Below are positions 26,964 through 35,369 of a stretch of DNA of 64,000 nt, piece by piece (within the stretch, counting starts at the first letter, position 1; every line of letters begins with the position of its first letter). Below the pieces are notes generated by a model, which saw only the letters and a program-made list of their open reading frames with translations, was not told where the DNA came from and made no database searches. The stretch is taken from positions 52,548 to 116,547 of the forward strand of contig CAZSFD010000003.1 in NCBI GenBank assembly GCA_964606085.1, written 5' to 3'. Position numbers and translations under genes: made by a program. Source of the DNA: CAIQJJ01 sp964606085 (GTDB lineage Bacteria > Chloroflexota > Anaerolineae > Anaerolineales > UBA4823).

Positions 26964-27089
26964 AGTTGTTTATGCGGTGGCGTAAGAATAGCTGAACGAA
27001 AGGACGGAAAACATGCGGCGATTATACCACTTCGCCTACTTGCGCAAGAATCGGGTGGCTTATTGGCAGGGGCGATGTACAATCGAAGT

Positions 27090-27950
27090 ATGAACACACC
27101 ACTTTCACACTCCCTTTCTTACCAACAACGCTGCGACGATTACGCCCGCGTGGAACAGGCGATTGCCTACCTCGAAAGCCACGCCGATGCGCAGCCCGAA
27201 CTGAGCGAGGTGGCTGCCCATGTGGGGCTGAGCGAATACCATTTTCAGCGCCTTTTCAGCGAGTGGGTGGGCATCAGCCCCAAGCGCTTTCTGCAATTTC
27301 TGACCAAAGAAGGCGCCAAACTGCTGCTGGAGCGTTCGATCAGCCTGACGGAAACGACGTACCGCGTGGGCCTTTCCAGCCCAGGGCGGCTGCACGATCT
27401 GTTCGTGGCTGCCGAAGCCGTGACACCCGGCGAGTATAAGGCGCACGGCGAGGGAATGGTAATCCGCTATGGCCTTCACCCCACACCCTTTGGCGAGTGC
27501 CTGCTCGGCGCGACGGAACGTGGCATCTGTCACCTGTCCTTCGTCGAGGCGGCTGGTCCCGCCGCGGCACTGGCCGATTTTTCGCAGCGCTGGGCCAGGG
27601 CCGAACGGGTCGAAGCGCCGCAGCACACGGCGGGCTATATCCGCCAGATTTTCGAGAGCCATTCGCCAACGGGTTTGCGCCTGCACCTGCGGGGCACCAA
27701 TTTCCAGCTCAAAGTGTGGGAAGCGCTGCTGCAAATTCCCCCCGGCTATGTCACGCATTATCAGGATGTAGCCATCCATCTCGGCCTGCCTACGGCCAGC
27801 CGTGCGGTGGGCAGTGCCGTGGGCGATAACCCCATCGCCGTGCTGATCCCGTGCCACCGTGTCATCCGCCGCGATGGTGGGCTGGGGGGCTATCGTTATG
27901 GGTTGACGAGGAAGAAGGCGTTGTTGGGATGGGAATTGCTGGAAGACTGA
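27090..27950 (+). CDS. AraC-type regulator fused to Ogt methyltransferase (Ada-like)
   Basis: About 286 aa. The N-terminal part has an AraC-type helix-turn-helix pair (about 20-110: ELSEVAAHVGLSEYHFQRLF). The C-terminal part is the O6-alkylguanine-DNA alkyltransferase domain with the acceptor-cysteine motif PCHRVI near residue 255. This is E. coli Ada without its N-terminal phosphotriester-sensing cysteine domain. It would repair alkylated bases and possibly regulate its own gene. ATG 27090 and ATG 27075 are both possible starts. A strong terminator follows. Confidence 0.9.
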   Translation: MNTPLSHSLSYQQRCDDYARVEQAIAYLESHADAQPELSEVAAHVGLSEYHFQRLFSEWVGISPKRFLQFLTKEGAKLLLERSISLTETTYRVGLSSPGRLHDLFVAAEAVTPGEYKAHGEGMVIRYGLHPTPFGECLLGATERGICHLSFVEAAGPAAALADFSQRWARAERVEAPQHTAGYIRQIFESHSPTGLRLHLRGTNFQLKVWEALLQIPPGYVTHYQDVAIHLGLPTASRAVGSAVGDNPIAVLIPCHRVIRRDGGLGGYRYGLTRKKALLGWELLED

Positions 27951-27971
27951 AAGTGTTTCTCCGTTCCGAGT

Positions 27972-28007
27972 GCGGCCCTGGTTCGATGAACCAGGGCCGC
28001 TTTTTTG
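27972..28007 (+). terminator. Rho-independent terminator after the ada-like gene
   Basis: GCGGCCCTGGTTC and GAACCAGGGCCGC form a perfect 13-bp stem with a GAT loop, followed by TTTTTT. Confidence 0.95.
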
Positions 28008-28076
28008 TATCACTCTTTTTTTGCTTTTCGCTCCAGCGTATTTTGACACAAGGTGAGTGTCGGCGCGCCGGTTTGC

Positions 28077-28106
28077 TTGACATAGATTGAAGATGAAGTA
28101 TATACT
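28077..28106 (+). promoter_or_regulatory. Sigma70-like promoter of the KAP NTPase gene
   Basis: TTGACA (28077-28082), an 18-base spacer, then TATACT (28101-28106), 45 bases before the ATG. TATATA two bases earlier gives a 16-base spacer. Near-consensus boxes in a region cut off from upstream by a terminator. Confidence 0.7.
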
Positions 28107-28151
28107 CACGTCATCCCCTTACGAAAATGCAATGCTAGATAGCCATCCCAC

Positions 28152-29393
28152 ATGGAAGAAAAAATCAGAAACCCCCACGATCCCATCCGGCAAATCGTTG
28201 ACGATCAATTAGGTCGTAAAGAGTTGGCTGGTCGCATTTTGCGCCGCCTGGCCGACCCCAACTGCCCATCGGTGCTGGGCGTCTATGGCGGGTGGGGCAG
28301 CGGCAAGAGCAGTCTGTTGCAGTTGATTTGTCGCCTGAATGAAGATGCCGCGGGCCAACATCTGGCAGATGGGCGCAAGCTGCGCATTTTTGAAGTGGAC
28401 GCCTGGAAGTATGAATCCAGTGGAAATTTGTTCATTCCAGTCGTAGCAAAGTTAACCGGCGGCGTGCCCAAAGACACACAACTTGCCGATGCTGCCCGCA
28501 AAGTATTACGTGTGACCGGTGGGTTGATTGTCAACGCGCTGGTCAAAATGGCTGATCAGCAAGCAGGCGGTATTGTTGGCGAACTAAAAAGTGGGCTGGA
28601 AAGGCAAGATGAGTTAGATTTGTTCGCCTGGGTGGATGAAGTGGAAAAAACAGACGAAGCCTTCAGCGCATTGGTCAGACAAGTATGCGATGATGCGAAT
28701 CCACCCCAAAGGGTCATTCTCTGTATTGACAATCTCGACCGCTGTTCGCCCGAAAATGTCATCCATTTGCTCGAATCGATCAAGAACTTCACCAATGTAG
28801 CGGGCTGTTATTGGGTGTTCTTTATGGATTCAGATGTGGTTGCCAGCTATGTGAACAAAAAATACCAGGGAACAGCCGTGGATGGCAACAGCTACCTCGA
28901 CAAAATTGTGCCAGAGCAATATCACCTGGCGGCGCCTTCGCCGCGCCAAGACTATGAGCGCCTGGAAGCGTTGATGTCGGCGGTGGTGGGTGATGCGGCT
29001 CGCGACCAATTGCTGGCGGTGATTGATTGGCTGCCGAATGTGCAATTACCGCGGCTCACGGTGCCGCGGCGTTTAATCAAAACAGCGCTTAAGTTCGAGC
29101 AATATATCCAAAACACATCCGCCATATCCCCCCGGCTGGCCTTTGCGCTGATTTTGCTCTACCACGCCTGGCCCGATTTTTACGAACGCCTGGTTTCTGA
29201 ACGGGCCGAGCATGTCGAAGGTGTATTGCAGAATTTTGCAGACATGGATACGGCGAAGGTTGAAATCCCCCCCCACTATATCGCCGATAAAGACCTGGCT
29301 CATTTCTTGCAGCGTGGCCTGTTATCCATCGAAGGATCACGCGATGCGATGCGGCCGGTGATGATGGCCTTGCGCACGGTTGGCCTGCCTTGA
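28152..29393 (+). CDS. KAP-family P-loop NTPase
   Basis: 413 aa. Walker A reads GGWGSGKSS near residue 47 and Walker B VILCIDNLDRC near 197. These, together with FEVDAWKYESSGN after the P-loop and the VFFMDSDVVASYV segment, are the hallmarks of KAP NTPases, STAND-related ATPases that are usually membrane-associated and found sporadically in bacteria and animals. The usual paired membrane helices between Walker A and B are not obvious here, though residues about 112-135 are moderately hydrophobic. Some KAP proteins belong to phage-exclusion systems (PifA-like). It has its own promoter and is followed by two SPFH-like genes and an S24-like gene on the same strand. Confidence 0.88.
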   Translation: MEEKIRNPHDPIRQIVDDQLGRKELAGRILRRLADPNCPSVLGVYGGWGSGKSSLLQLICRLNEDAAGQHLADGRKLRIFEVDAWKYESSGNLFIPVVAKLTGGVPKDTQLADAARKVLRVTGGLIVNALVKMADQQAGGIVGELKSGLERQDELDLFAWVDEVEKTDEAFSALVRQVCDDANPPQRVILCIDNLDRCSPENVIHLLESIKNFTNVAGCYWVFFMDSDVVASYVNKKYQGTAVDGNSYLDKIVPEQYHLAAPSPRQDYERLEALMSAVVGDAARDQLLAVIDWLPNVQLPRLTVPRRLIKTALKFEQYIQNTSAISPRLAFALILLYHAWPDFYERLVSERAEHVEGVLQNFADMDTAKVEIPPHYIADKDLAHFLQRGLLSIEGSRDAMRPVMMALRTVGLP

Positions 29394-29402
29394 GTGGGTC
29401 TT

Positions 29403-29717
29403 TCAGGCATGGACGAATATCTGAATCGTCACATTGCCATAGATCTCAATCGGCTGTTGCTCGAAGAATTCCTGCAAGGCCGCGCTCACGGCATAGGCTG
29501 CGGGTGTTTCAGCAATGATAGAAATTTGTGGCGGCTGTGTGATATACAGGTTTTCGGCGTAATCGCTGGCGGCCAGCGCATCCAGGGTTTGCATTTCCAT
29601 CCATTCCAAGTCGCTCATCGGCCATTCGACAATCTCCGGCTGGTTGGCGTAGCCATCCAGGCACATCAGGCGAGCATACGAGTCGTTGATGGGTGTGATT
29701 TCAGTGTGTGAAGACAT
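29403..29717 (-). CDS. Small acidic protein, unknown
   Basis: 104 aa, acidic, without membrane segments or recognised motifs. It contains WPMSDLEWMEMQTLDALAA and a strand-rich C-terminus. A good ribosome site (GAAAGGAT) stands 7 bases before ATG 29717, supporting a real gene. It lies on the opposite strand between the KAP NTPase gene (convergent) and the SPFH-like operon (divergent), sharing a 115-bp promoter region with the latter. It could be a regulator or partner of that locus; no family was recognised. Confidence 0.6.
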   Translation of the reverse strand: MSSHTEITPINDSYARLMCLDGYANQPEIVEWPMSDLEWMEMQTLDALAASDYAENLYITQPPQISIIAETPAAYAVSAALQEFFEQQPIEIYGNVTIQIFVHA

Positions 29718-29773
29718 ATCGGTATCCTTTCAAAAGCCATGTTGCCCGGCCGCAATCATAGAACATAAGTTCT

Positions 29774-29786
29774 GTGATTGTATCAC
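29774..29786. promoter_or_regulatory. Dyad in the divergent promoter region of the SPFH operon
   Basis: GTGATTGTATCAC is a perfect 5+3+5 palindrome between the divergent genes starting at 29717 and 29832. It may bind a dimeric regulator; none is identified. Confidence 0.4.
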
Positions 29787-29831
29787 GGTTCAAGCGAAAA
29801 CTTATCATGGCGTAATCCATTGTGGCCCAAA

Positions 29832-31652
29832 ATGCTCATAAAAAAGCGTTTTTATCAGAATCCGAATTTTTGGCGGCGTGTGCTGATCGTCTCACCAATT
29901 GTTCTGTATGTATGGTGGTTTCGCGCCGAGTTGTGGCTGCTGGTGCAGTTTGTGATCGCTTTTTTGACCTTTTTCATTCGTCCCAATGTCACTTTCCCAC
30001 TCGGCTTCGATTTACTGCGCGCCCTGCTGGTCATTATCTATACCCTGGGGGGCGGTTTCTTGCTTTACCTGGCCCTGCTCTACCTGGCGGCTTATTTTGT
30101 TTTGCCGGTGGAAAATCATGAGGAGCATCGCCTGGCTTTCAATCGTCTGTGGCTCTATTTCCGTGGCAAGCATGGCCCGGCCATGTTTATTCGCAATGGA
30201 GCCAAAGTTGCCTCGCCCGAAGAACTGAACAAGCCTGGCCCAGGGTTGGCCGTGATCAGCATGAACAGCGCGGTGGTGTTGGAAAAGCGGGTTGGGTTTG
30301 CCCCCCACAAAGCGCAAAGCGCCGCCGAATCCCTCGTGGATAAGGTTAGCGGGAATGCCTTTCGGGTAGAAGGGCCGGGGATTGCTTTCTTGAGCGGCGG
30401 GCAGGCCATTCGCAAGGTGGTAGATTTACGCAATCAGAGCCGTTCGCTGCCCAACATCTATGGCATGACGCGGGATGGTATCGAAGTCAAAACCACCATC
30501 TCCACCACCTTCACCTTGGGCCAGCCGCCGCCTTTATTGAAAGTGGCTTACATTGGCGGCGATCAGGCCGAACATTTACGGGTGGTGGAATTCACTGAAA
30601 AAATTGTACGTCACCCCATGGGCCAGCGTGAACGTCTGCTGACACTCAAAACCATCGTGGATGAACTGGATAGCGAGGACAAACAAGAAATTCACCGCGT
30701 GGCCAAAAACCTGCTGGCCGACGCACACACGGCGTCAGCGCCAGCAGCCCCGTCACCGCCCAAAAAGAAGCCATTTTGGACGGCTCCAGTCATCCCCAAA
30801 ATAGACTCATCACCTTTCAGGTTGTACAAAGACCGCATTTTCGCCGCGATTCTCTCGCAGCCGCTCGAAAAAGCCCATGCCACCGACCTGGATGCCGAAA
30901 AACGCTATATAGATTGGCGCGACCTGCCGCCCCGCGTGGGTGCAGATGTTTTCCGCAACCTGATCGCCCGTCACCATTACGATAAGTTATTCGAGCCATC
31001 CAGCCCATCCGATCACTCGTTGGCCAAAGTCAAGGGCCAGTTCGCGGGGATTATGCGCAACCTGGGGATGATTTCGGTGCAGGTCGTTCGCCGCAAAGAC
31101 CACCTGCGCCTGATCGAAGGTTGGAAAGGCAGCGCCGACGAATTAACCTTCCTGCCGCCGCATACGCTCGAAACGCCCAAGGTTTTGCGCTCGCGTGGCA
31201 TTGTCATCGTATCGGCTGGCTTTGGTGACATTACTCCCGTCTCCAATCAGGTGCGGGAAAGTCTGATGCAAAACTGGCTGGCATATTGGAAACGTGATAA
31301 AGAGCAAACCCTGGCGCAGCACGAACTGAGCGCCTTACGCGCGATTACGGCCGAGCGCGCCTTGGTGCAACGCGATATGGCCTTCACGTTTGCCCGCCTG
31401 ATGCAATCCAGCGAGTATTCGCAAGAGGCGCTGACCTGGCGGCTGTTCCAATCGCTCGAAGCCCTGGCCGCCGACCCTGAAACCCGCAAATTACTCCCCG
31501 ACACCACCATTCAAACCATGACCAACCTACGCGAATGGCTGCTGCAAACCACCCCACCCGCGCCAGAACCCGTGATGGGCGTATCGCTGCCGGCACAGAC
31601 CGACTCAGAGGCTGCGCACTCCGATGAAGATCAACCCAATGCGGACGAATGA
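29832..31652 (+). CDS. Large SPFH/band-7-like membrane protein
   Basis: About 606 aa. Two hydrophobic blocks (about 12-48 and 60-92) give two to four membrane segments. After a spacer comes an SPFH-like stretch: GPGIAFLSGGQAIRKVVDL, then YGMTRDGIEVKTTISTTFTL (about 180-235), the order seen in stomatin/prohibitin/flotillin domains. The C-terminal half has a proline-rich linker and a helical tail (about 480-545) that could oligomerise. SPFH proteins usually scaffold membrane microdomains. ATG 29832 is chosen over a TTG at 29778. The next SPFH-like gene starts 9 bases after its stop. Confidence 0.7.
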   Translation: MLIKKRFYQNPNFWRRVLIVSPIVLYVWWFRAELWLLVQFVIAFLTFFIRPNVTFPLGFDLLRALLVIIYTLGGGFLLYLALLYLAAYFVLPVENHEEHRLAFNRLWLYFRGKHGPAMFIRNGAKVASPEELNKPGPGLAVISMNSAVVLEKRVGFAPHKAQSAAESLVDKVSGNAFRVEGPGIAFLSGGQAIRKVVDLRNQSRSLPNIYGMTRDGIEVKTTISTTFTLGQPPPLLKVAYIGGDQAEHLRVVEFTEKIVRHPMGQRERLLTLKTIVDELDSEDKQEIHRVAKNLLADAHTASAPAAPSPPKKKPFWTAPVIPKIDSSPFRLYKDRIFAAILSQPLEKAHATDLDAEKRYIDWRDLPPRVGADVFRNLIARHHYDKLFEPSSPSDHSLAKVKGQFAGIMRNLGMISVQVVRRKDHLRLIEGWKGSADELTFLPPHTLETPKVLRSRGIVIVSAGFGDITPVSNQVRESLMQNWLAYWKRDKEQTLAQHELSALRAITAERALVQRDMAFTFARLMQSSEYSQEALTWRLFQSLEALAADPETRKLLPDTTIQTMTNLREWLLQTTPPAPEPVMGVSLPAQTDSEAAHSDEDQPNADE

Positions 31653-31661
31653 GGCAATAGC

Positions 31662-32975
31662 ATGAGACATTTGATTTGGCGCTGGTGGTATTTCATCAAT
31701 GGCTTTTGGGATGGCGACCGCGGTTGGGGACGGGTGCGCCTGGTCGTCGTGTTGGCAGCGGCATTTCTCTATATGGCCCTGGGGCGCATCTGGTTCGAGG
31801 AAGTGGATACCCTGGCCCTGGCAACCAGTTGGCGAGATAGTTTGTTTATCTTGCGCTTGTTTCGTGTTCCGCTGTCCGTTTTAGAGTCGATAGCCTATTT
31901 CCTGAATGGGCCGGCGCTGCGCTACTGGCTGATCCCCATTACGGTGAGCGCCCTGGCTTTGTGGGTTGGCGGGCGCTATGTGCAAGATATTTACGAGCTG
32001 AAACAGCCACGCCTCGGTTTGCGCTATCTGATCGCCTCTTTGTTCGCCATTAATTATCCTTACCTCGATATTGCCGCCGGCAGGAAGCAAATCAAGCCGG
32101 GCGAAGTCAACCTGTTGGATGTGATCGGCGGGCCAGGCTACCTCACGGTTCAACCGGGCAATATCGTCTTGTTCGAGCGCTTGCGTGAGCCGGTGAGCGT
32201 GCTGGCCGCGGGCATCCATTTCATCCCCCGGCACGACAAACTATTTGATAATATCGCCAGCCTCGACGAACTGCCCGGTGAAATCAAAGAAATCAGCGCA
32301 TATAGCAAAGACGGCATTCCCGTCAGCGCCTACGATGTCACCTTTCGCTACCGGCTACACGCCAGCCCGCGCAAAGGCTCGGCTGCCAGGCGCAAAGCCG
32401 ATGACCCCTATCCCTTTTCGGTGCAGGCCATGCGTTCGATGACCTATCGCCGCCCGGTGGCGGCTACTGGCGAGATGGTACCCTGGCATACCCTGGTCGA
32501 AGGCACTATTCGCGGCGTCATTGCCGGGGCGATCACATCCAATACGGTAGATTACCTGACCGCCCCCAAACACACCGACAAAGACCCCCGCCCCGATATT
32601 ACCGATCAATTCAAATCCAAAAAATTTCGCGAGAGTTTGCGCAGCCTGGGCGCTGAACTCTTGTGGTGCGATATTGGCCATTTTGGCGTGCCAGACCCCG
32701 CCGACGCCCAACGTCTCGACACCTGGAGCGCCAAATGGAAAGGCAATGCCACCGTGGTAGAAGCCTACGGCAAAGCCCAACGCCTGGCCTATCAAGAATT
32801 GGCCCGCGGCGAGGCGCAGGCCGAACTGCTGCTCAGCATTTTACACGCCCTTGAAGATGTTAACCTGCAACCCGAACATCCCGCAAACCTGCGCCAGATC
32901 ATCCTGGCGCGTACTGCCGGCGTGTTAGAAACCCTGACCGGCATCGGGCAGATGCCGCTGGTCAAAGAAGAATGA
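31662..32975 (+). CDS. Second SPFH/band-7-like membrane protein
   Basis: 437 aa. Two hydrophobic blocks (about 26-42 and 85-105) are followed by an SPFH-like core: PGYLTVQPGNIVLFERL, AAGIHFIPRHDKLF, ISAYSKDGIPVSAYDVTFRY (about 160-230). Its tail contains VVEAYGKAQRLAYQELARGE, like the helical tail of stomatin-type proteins. It is paralogous in plan to the preceding gene but shorter. Intergenic gaps of 9 and 8 bases make it the middle gene of a tight operon. It probably forms a hetero-oligomeric membrane scaffold with its neighbour (inference). Confidence 0.72.
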   Translation: MRHLIWRWWYFINGFWDGDRGWGRVRLVVVLAAAFLYMALGRIWFEEVDTLALATSWRDSLFILRLFRVPLSVLESIAYFLNGPALRYWLIPITVSALALWVGGRYVQDIYELKQPRLGLRYLIASLFAINYPYLDIAAGRKQIKPGEVNLLDVIGGPGYLTVQPGNIVLFERLREPVSVLAAGIHFIPRHDKLFDNIASLDELPGEIKEISAYSKDGIPVSAYDVTFRYRLHASPRKGSAARRKADDPYPFSVQAMRSMTYRRPVAATGEMVPWHTLVEGTIRGVIAGAITSNTVDYLTAPKHTDKDPRPDITDQFKSKKFRESLRSLGAELLWCDIGHFGVPDPADAQRLDTWSAKWKGNATVVEAYGKAQRLAYQELARGEAQAELLLSILHALEDVNLQPEHPANLRQIILARTAGVLETLTGIGQMPLVKEE

Positions 32976-32983
32976 GACCGTAG

Positions 32984-34075
32984 ATGACAAACCAACAGCC
33001 CTTCGTAGAAACCCGCCCCGTCGTTGATATACGCCGGGCCTATGCCTGGCTGCGCATGCGTGACGAAAGGCAGCAGCAAGTTGAGCGACAAAACAACCCC
33101 AATCGGCCCGATATGATGGCCGGTCTCGAACCATCTTTTGAGACCTTGCGCAATCAACTCGATGATGCCATTCAAAAACTGGATCACGCCCGCGTTGAAC
33201 GCACCATCAACCGGCTGAGCAAAATTGGCCTCTCGCCCAAAGACGCCAATGCCTTGGTTTACAACGAGCGCCTGTTTGGGCGCATTTACCTGCATTGCGC
33301 CCTGGCCTATTACGATATGGGCCACCTCAGCCATGCCAAGAAATATTTCGCCGCGGCCATTGAGAAATATAAAGGCAATGCCTGGTTCGAAGAAGCGATG
33401 GCGCGCTGGATGCGCGGCTACGTTCACTGGCAATTGCTGGATGAACATGATGACGCCACCCTGGATTGGCAGCATTGCATTGGCGTGTTACGCCAGCAAC
33501 AAAGGAACTATGTCAACGATGACATCCTGGAAAACTGCCTGAACGAAATGCAAGCCTCACTGCGCACCTGTATTCTGCAAGATGGCCTGCCCAAACAGAA
33601 CATCACCATGCTGCCTTTTTGGCCCGTTTACGAAACGATCGCCCCTCACACGCAAGATTTGCGCGATTTGCCCGCCGATCAATTAAGACGCGTTCAGACC
33701 AATCAGTTTTGGATAGATAACAGACCCTACATTCTCGAAATATCTGGTTCTGTACCCATGTGCATTCCCGACGATCAAGTCAAGGTTGTGCGCGTCGAAG
33801 ATGACACCATGCAAGATGCCGCTCTTTTCACAGGCGATTACATCCTGCTCCAACCCCCTCCACCCACCCCCGTCAACGACCAATTGGTGCTGGTGCGCAT
33901 CTACGACCAGCAGAGAATTGTCATCCGCTATCATTTTCGGCGTGATGAAAGCGTCGAATTCCGTGAGCGGCGGACGCAACCCTCGCGGACACCCTTTCGC
34001 GCCGGCGGCCCCGACTACACCATCTTGGGAGAAGTGATCGGCGTCTTTCGCCCCACGCGCAGTTCGCAGACTTAA
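32984..34075 (+). CDS. Helical-repeat protein with degenerate S24/LexA-like C-terminus
   Basis: 363 aa, soluble. The middle part (about 90-200) is helical and TPR-like (ALAYYDMGHLSHAKKYFAAA). The C-terminal 120 residues follow the S24 peptidase fold pattern of LexA/UmuD: VRVEDDTMQDAALFTGDYILL, then DQLVLVRIYDQQRIVIRY, and TILGEVIGVFRP at the end. LexA-like enzymes have a Ser in the first motif (G-D-S-M) and a Lys in the second. Here these positions read DDTM and IRY, so autocleavage is unlikely. No DNA-binding helix-turn-helix is evident. It is the last gene of the SPFH operon and may be its sensor or adaptor. Confidence 0.65.
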   Translation: MTNQQPFVETRPVVDIRRAYAWLRMRDERQQQVERQNNPNRPDMMAGLEPSFETLRNQLDDAIQKLDHARVERTINRLSKIGLSPKDANALVYNERLFGRIYLHCALAYYDMGHLSHAKKYFAAAIEKYKGNAWFEEAMARWMRGYVHWQLLDEHDDATLDWQHCIGVLRQQQRNYVNDDILENCLNEMQASLRTCILQDGLPKQNITMLPFWPVYETIAPHTQDLRDLPADQLRRVQTNQFWIDNRPYILEISGSVPMCIPDDQVKVVRVEDDTMQDAALFTGDYILLQPPPPTPVNDQLVLVRIYDQQRIVIRYHFRRDESVEFRERRTQPSRTPFRAGGPDYTILGEVIGVFRPTRSSQT

Positions 34076-34086
34076 TAACCCCACCT

Positions 34087-34944
34087 TCACCTTCGCACAA
34101 CCGCGTCCGCCATCTTCGCCACCCGCGCCATAAACGCCACATCATGCACCCGCACCATATCCGCCCCGCGGGCGATGCCAATGGCCACCGCCGCCGCTGT
34201 GCCTTCCAGCCGTTGGTCGGGCGGCAGGTCGAGCGTGTAGCCGATGAAGGATTTGCGTGATGGCCCCAGCAGCACCGGATAGCCCAGCGCCTTAATTTCC
34301 CCCAGGCGATCCAACAATTCCAAATTTTGCTCCACCGTCTTGCCAAAGCCAATGCCAGGGTCGAGGATGATCTGCTCATCGCCCACCCCGGCCGCGTGCG
34401 CCAGCGCCACGCTTTCGAGCAGTTCCCCCTTCACTTCAGCCAGCAAATTTTGATACGGCACACCCACATAGCGCCCCCCCAGGCGTTCTCTGATTTCGGC
34501 GTTGGCCCACGAACTGCGATTGTGCATCAGCACCACCGGCGCACCCGCGGCAGCCACCACACCGGCCATCGCCGGGTCGGCCTTCAGCCCCCACACATCA
34601 TTCACCATATTGGCCCCCGCCGCCAGGGCCGCCTCAGCCACGGCAGCTTTGCAGGTATCAATGGAGATCAGCGCCGCTGGAAATTGGCGGCGAATGGCCG
34701 TAATCACCGGCAGCACGCGGGCGAGTTCCTCCGACGGCGCGACGGGTTCGGCGCCCGGGCGGGTGCTTTCGCCGCCGACATCCAGAATATCGGCCCCGCC
34801 AGCCAGGAACGCGCCCGCCTGTGCCAGCGGGTCGGCGGCAACGCCCGACAGCAGGCCATCGCCAGAGAAGCTGTCGGGCGTGAGGTTGAGGATGCCCATC
34901 ACCCAGGTGCGCTGGCCCCAGGTGAGCCGAGTTGCAGCCGCCAC
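34087..34944 (-). CDS. folP: Dihydropteroate synthase
   Basis: 285 aa, condenses p-aminobenzoate with the pterin pyrophosphate in folate synthesis. Signatures: MGILNLTPDSFSGDG near residue 16, GGESTRPGAEPV near 57, DPGIGFGKT near 190 and GPSRKSFIG near 225. The start is GTG 34944, two bases after the stop of the upstream SpoIIAA-like gene, which suggests translational coupling. No other folate gene is nearby. It converges with the SPFH operon. Confidence 0.95.
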   Translation of the reverse strand: MAAATRLTWGQRTWVMGILNLTPDSFSGDGLLSGVAADPLAQAGAFLAGGADILDVGGESTRPGAEPVAPSEELARVLPVITAIRRQFPAALISIDTCKAAVAEAALAAGANMVNDVWGLKADPAMAGVVAAAGAPVVLMHNRSSWANAEIRERLGGRYVGVPYQNLLAEVKGELLESVALAHAAGVGDEQIILDPGIGFGKTVEQNLELLDRLGEIKALGYPVLLGPSRKSFIGYTLDLPPDQRLEGTAAAVAIGIARGADMVRVHDVAFMARVAKMADAVVRR

Positions 34945-34946
34945 GG

Positions 34947-35366
34947 TCAGATCACCTGCTCCAGCGGTTGCGCAAGCCAGGCTTCGGCGCTTTCCAGGTC
35001 GGTAAAGATGCGCAAGTTGACGCCGGTGGCCGGGGTGAGGGCGGCAATTTGCTCAACCGCCGCCTTGACGCTATCGTTAGCCACCACGGCCGCCACCCGC
35101 AGGTTGCGCGCCGAGGGGTCGCTGGTGGGTTCGAGGGCAAAACGGATGGCATCTTCCGACAGGTCAGCCAGGGCGCGCAGATCGTAGAGATTGCGCGTCA
35201 GGCGGTCCGAATCGTAGAGGTGCTGCATGGCAAAGTCGCGCCAGTGCTGGAGCGTGGTTGGGTCGGCGCTGGTGAAAATGAAGTGCATACCGCCATCGGC
35301 GCGGCGCACCACGGTGTAGCCGATGCCGGCTTTGGGTACCCAATTGAGCGGTTTGATCGCGGTCAT
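34947..35366 (-). CDS. SpoIIAA-like (STAS-related) protein
   Basis: 139 aa. The pattern of a strand, a helix, YDLRALADLS and an ending FTDLESAEAWLAQ matches the SpoIIAA-like/STAS-SEC14 fold, small cytosolic proteins of uncertain role. The final helix (ESAEAWL) is typical. AGGAGG precedes ATG 35366 at good spacing. It lies between the flavoprotein and folP genes on the same strand with gaps of 3 and 2 bases, so all three likely form one transcript. Confidence 0.65.
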   Translation of the reverse strand: MTAIKPLNWVPKAGIGYTVVRRADGGMHFIFTSADPTTLQHWRDFAMQHLYDSDRLTRNLYDLRALADLSEDAIRFALEPTSDPSARNLRVAAVVANDSVKAAVEQIAALTPATGVNLRIFTDLESAEAWLAQPLEQVI

Positions 35367-35369
35367 GGT

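Noticed and set aside
26914..27000. T-box riboswitch before tyrS
   Set aside because: No T-box consensus (AGGGTGGNACCGCG-like) and too short a leader; only competing hairpins are seen.
27105..28109. A 334-codon minus-strand frame opposite the ada-like gene
   Set aside because: Antisense to a recognised DNA-repair gene and runs through a strong terminator.
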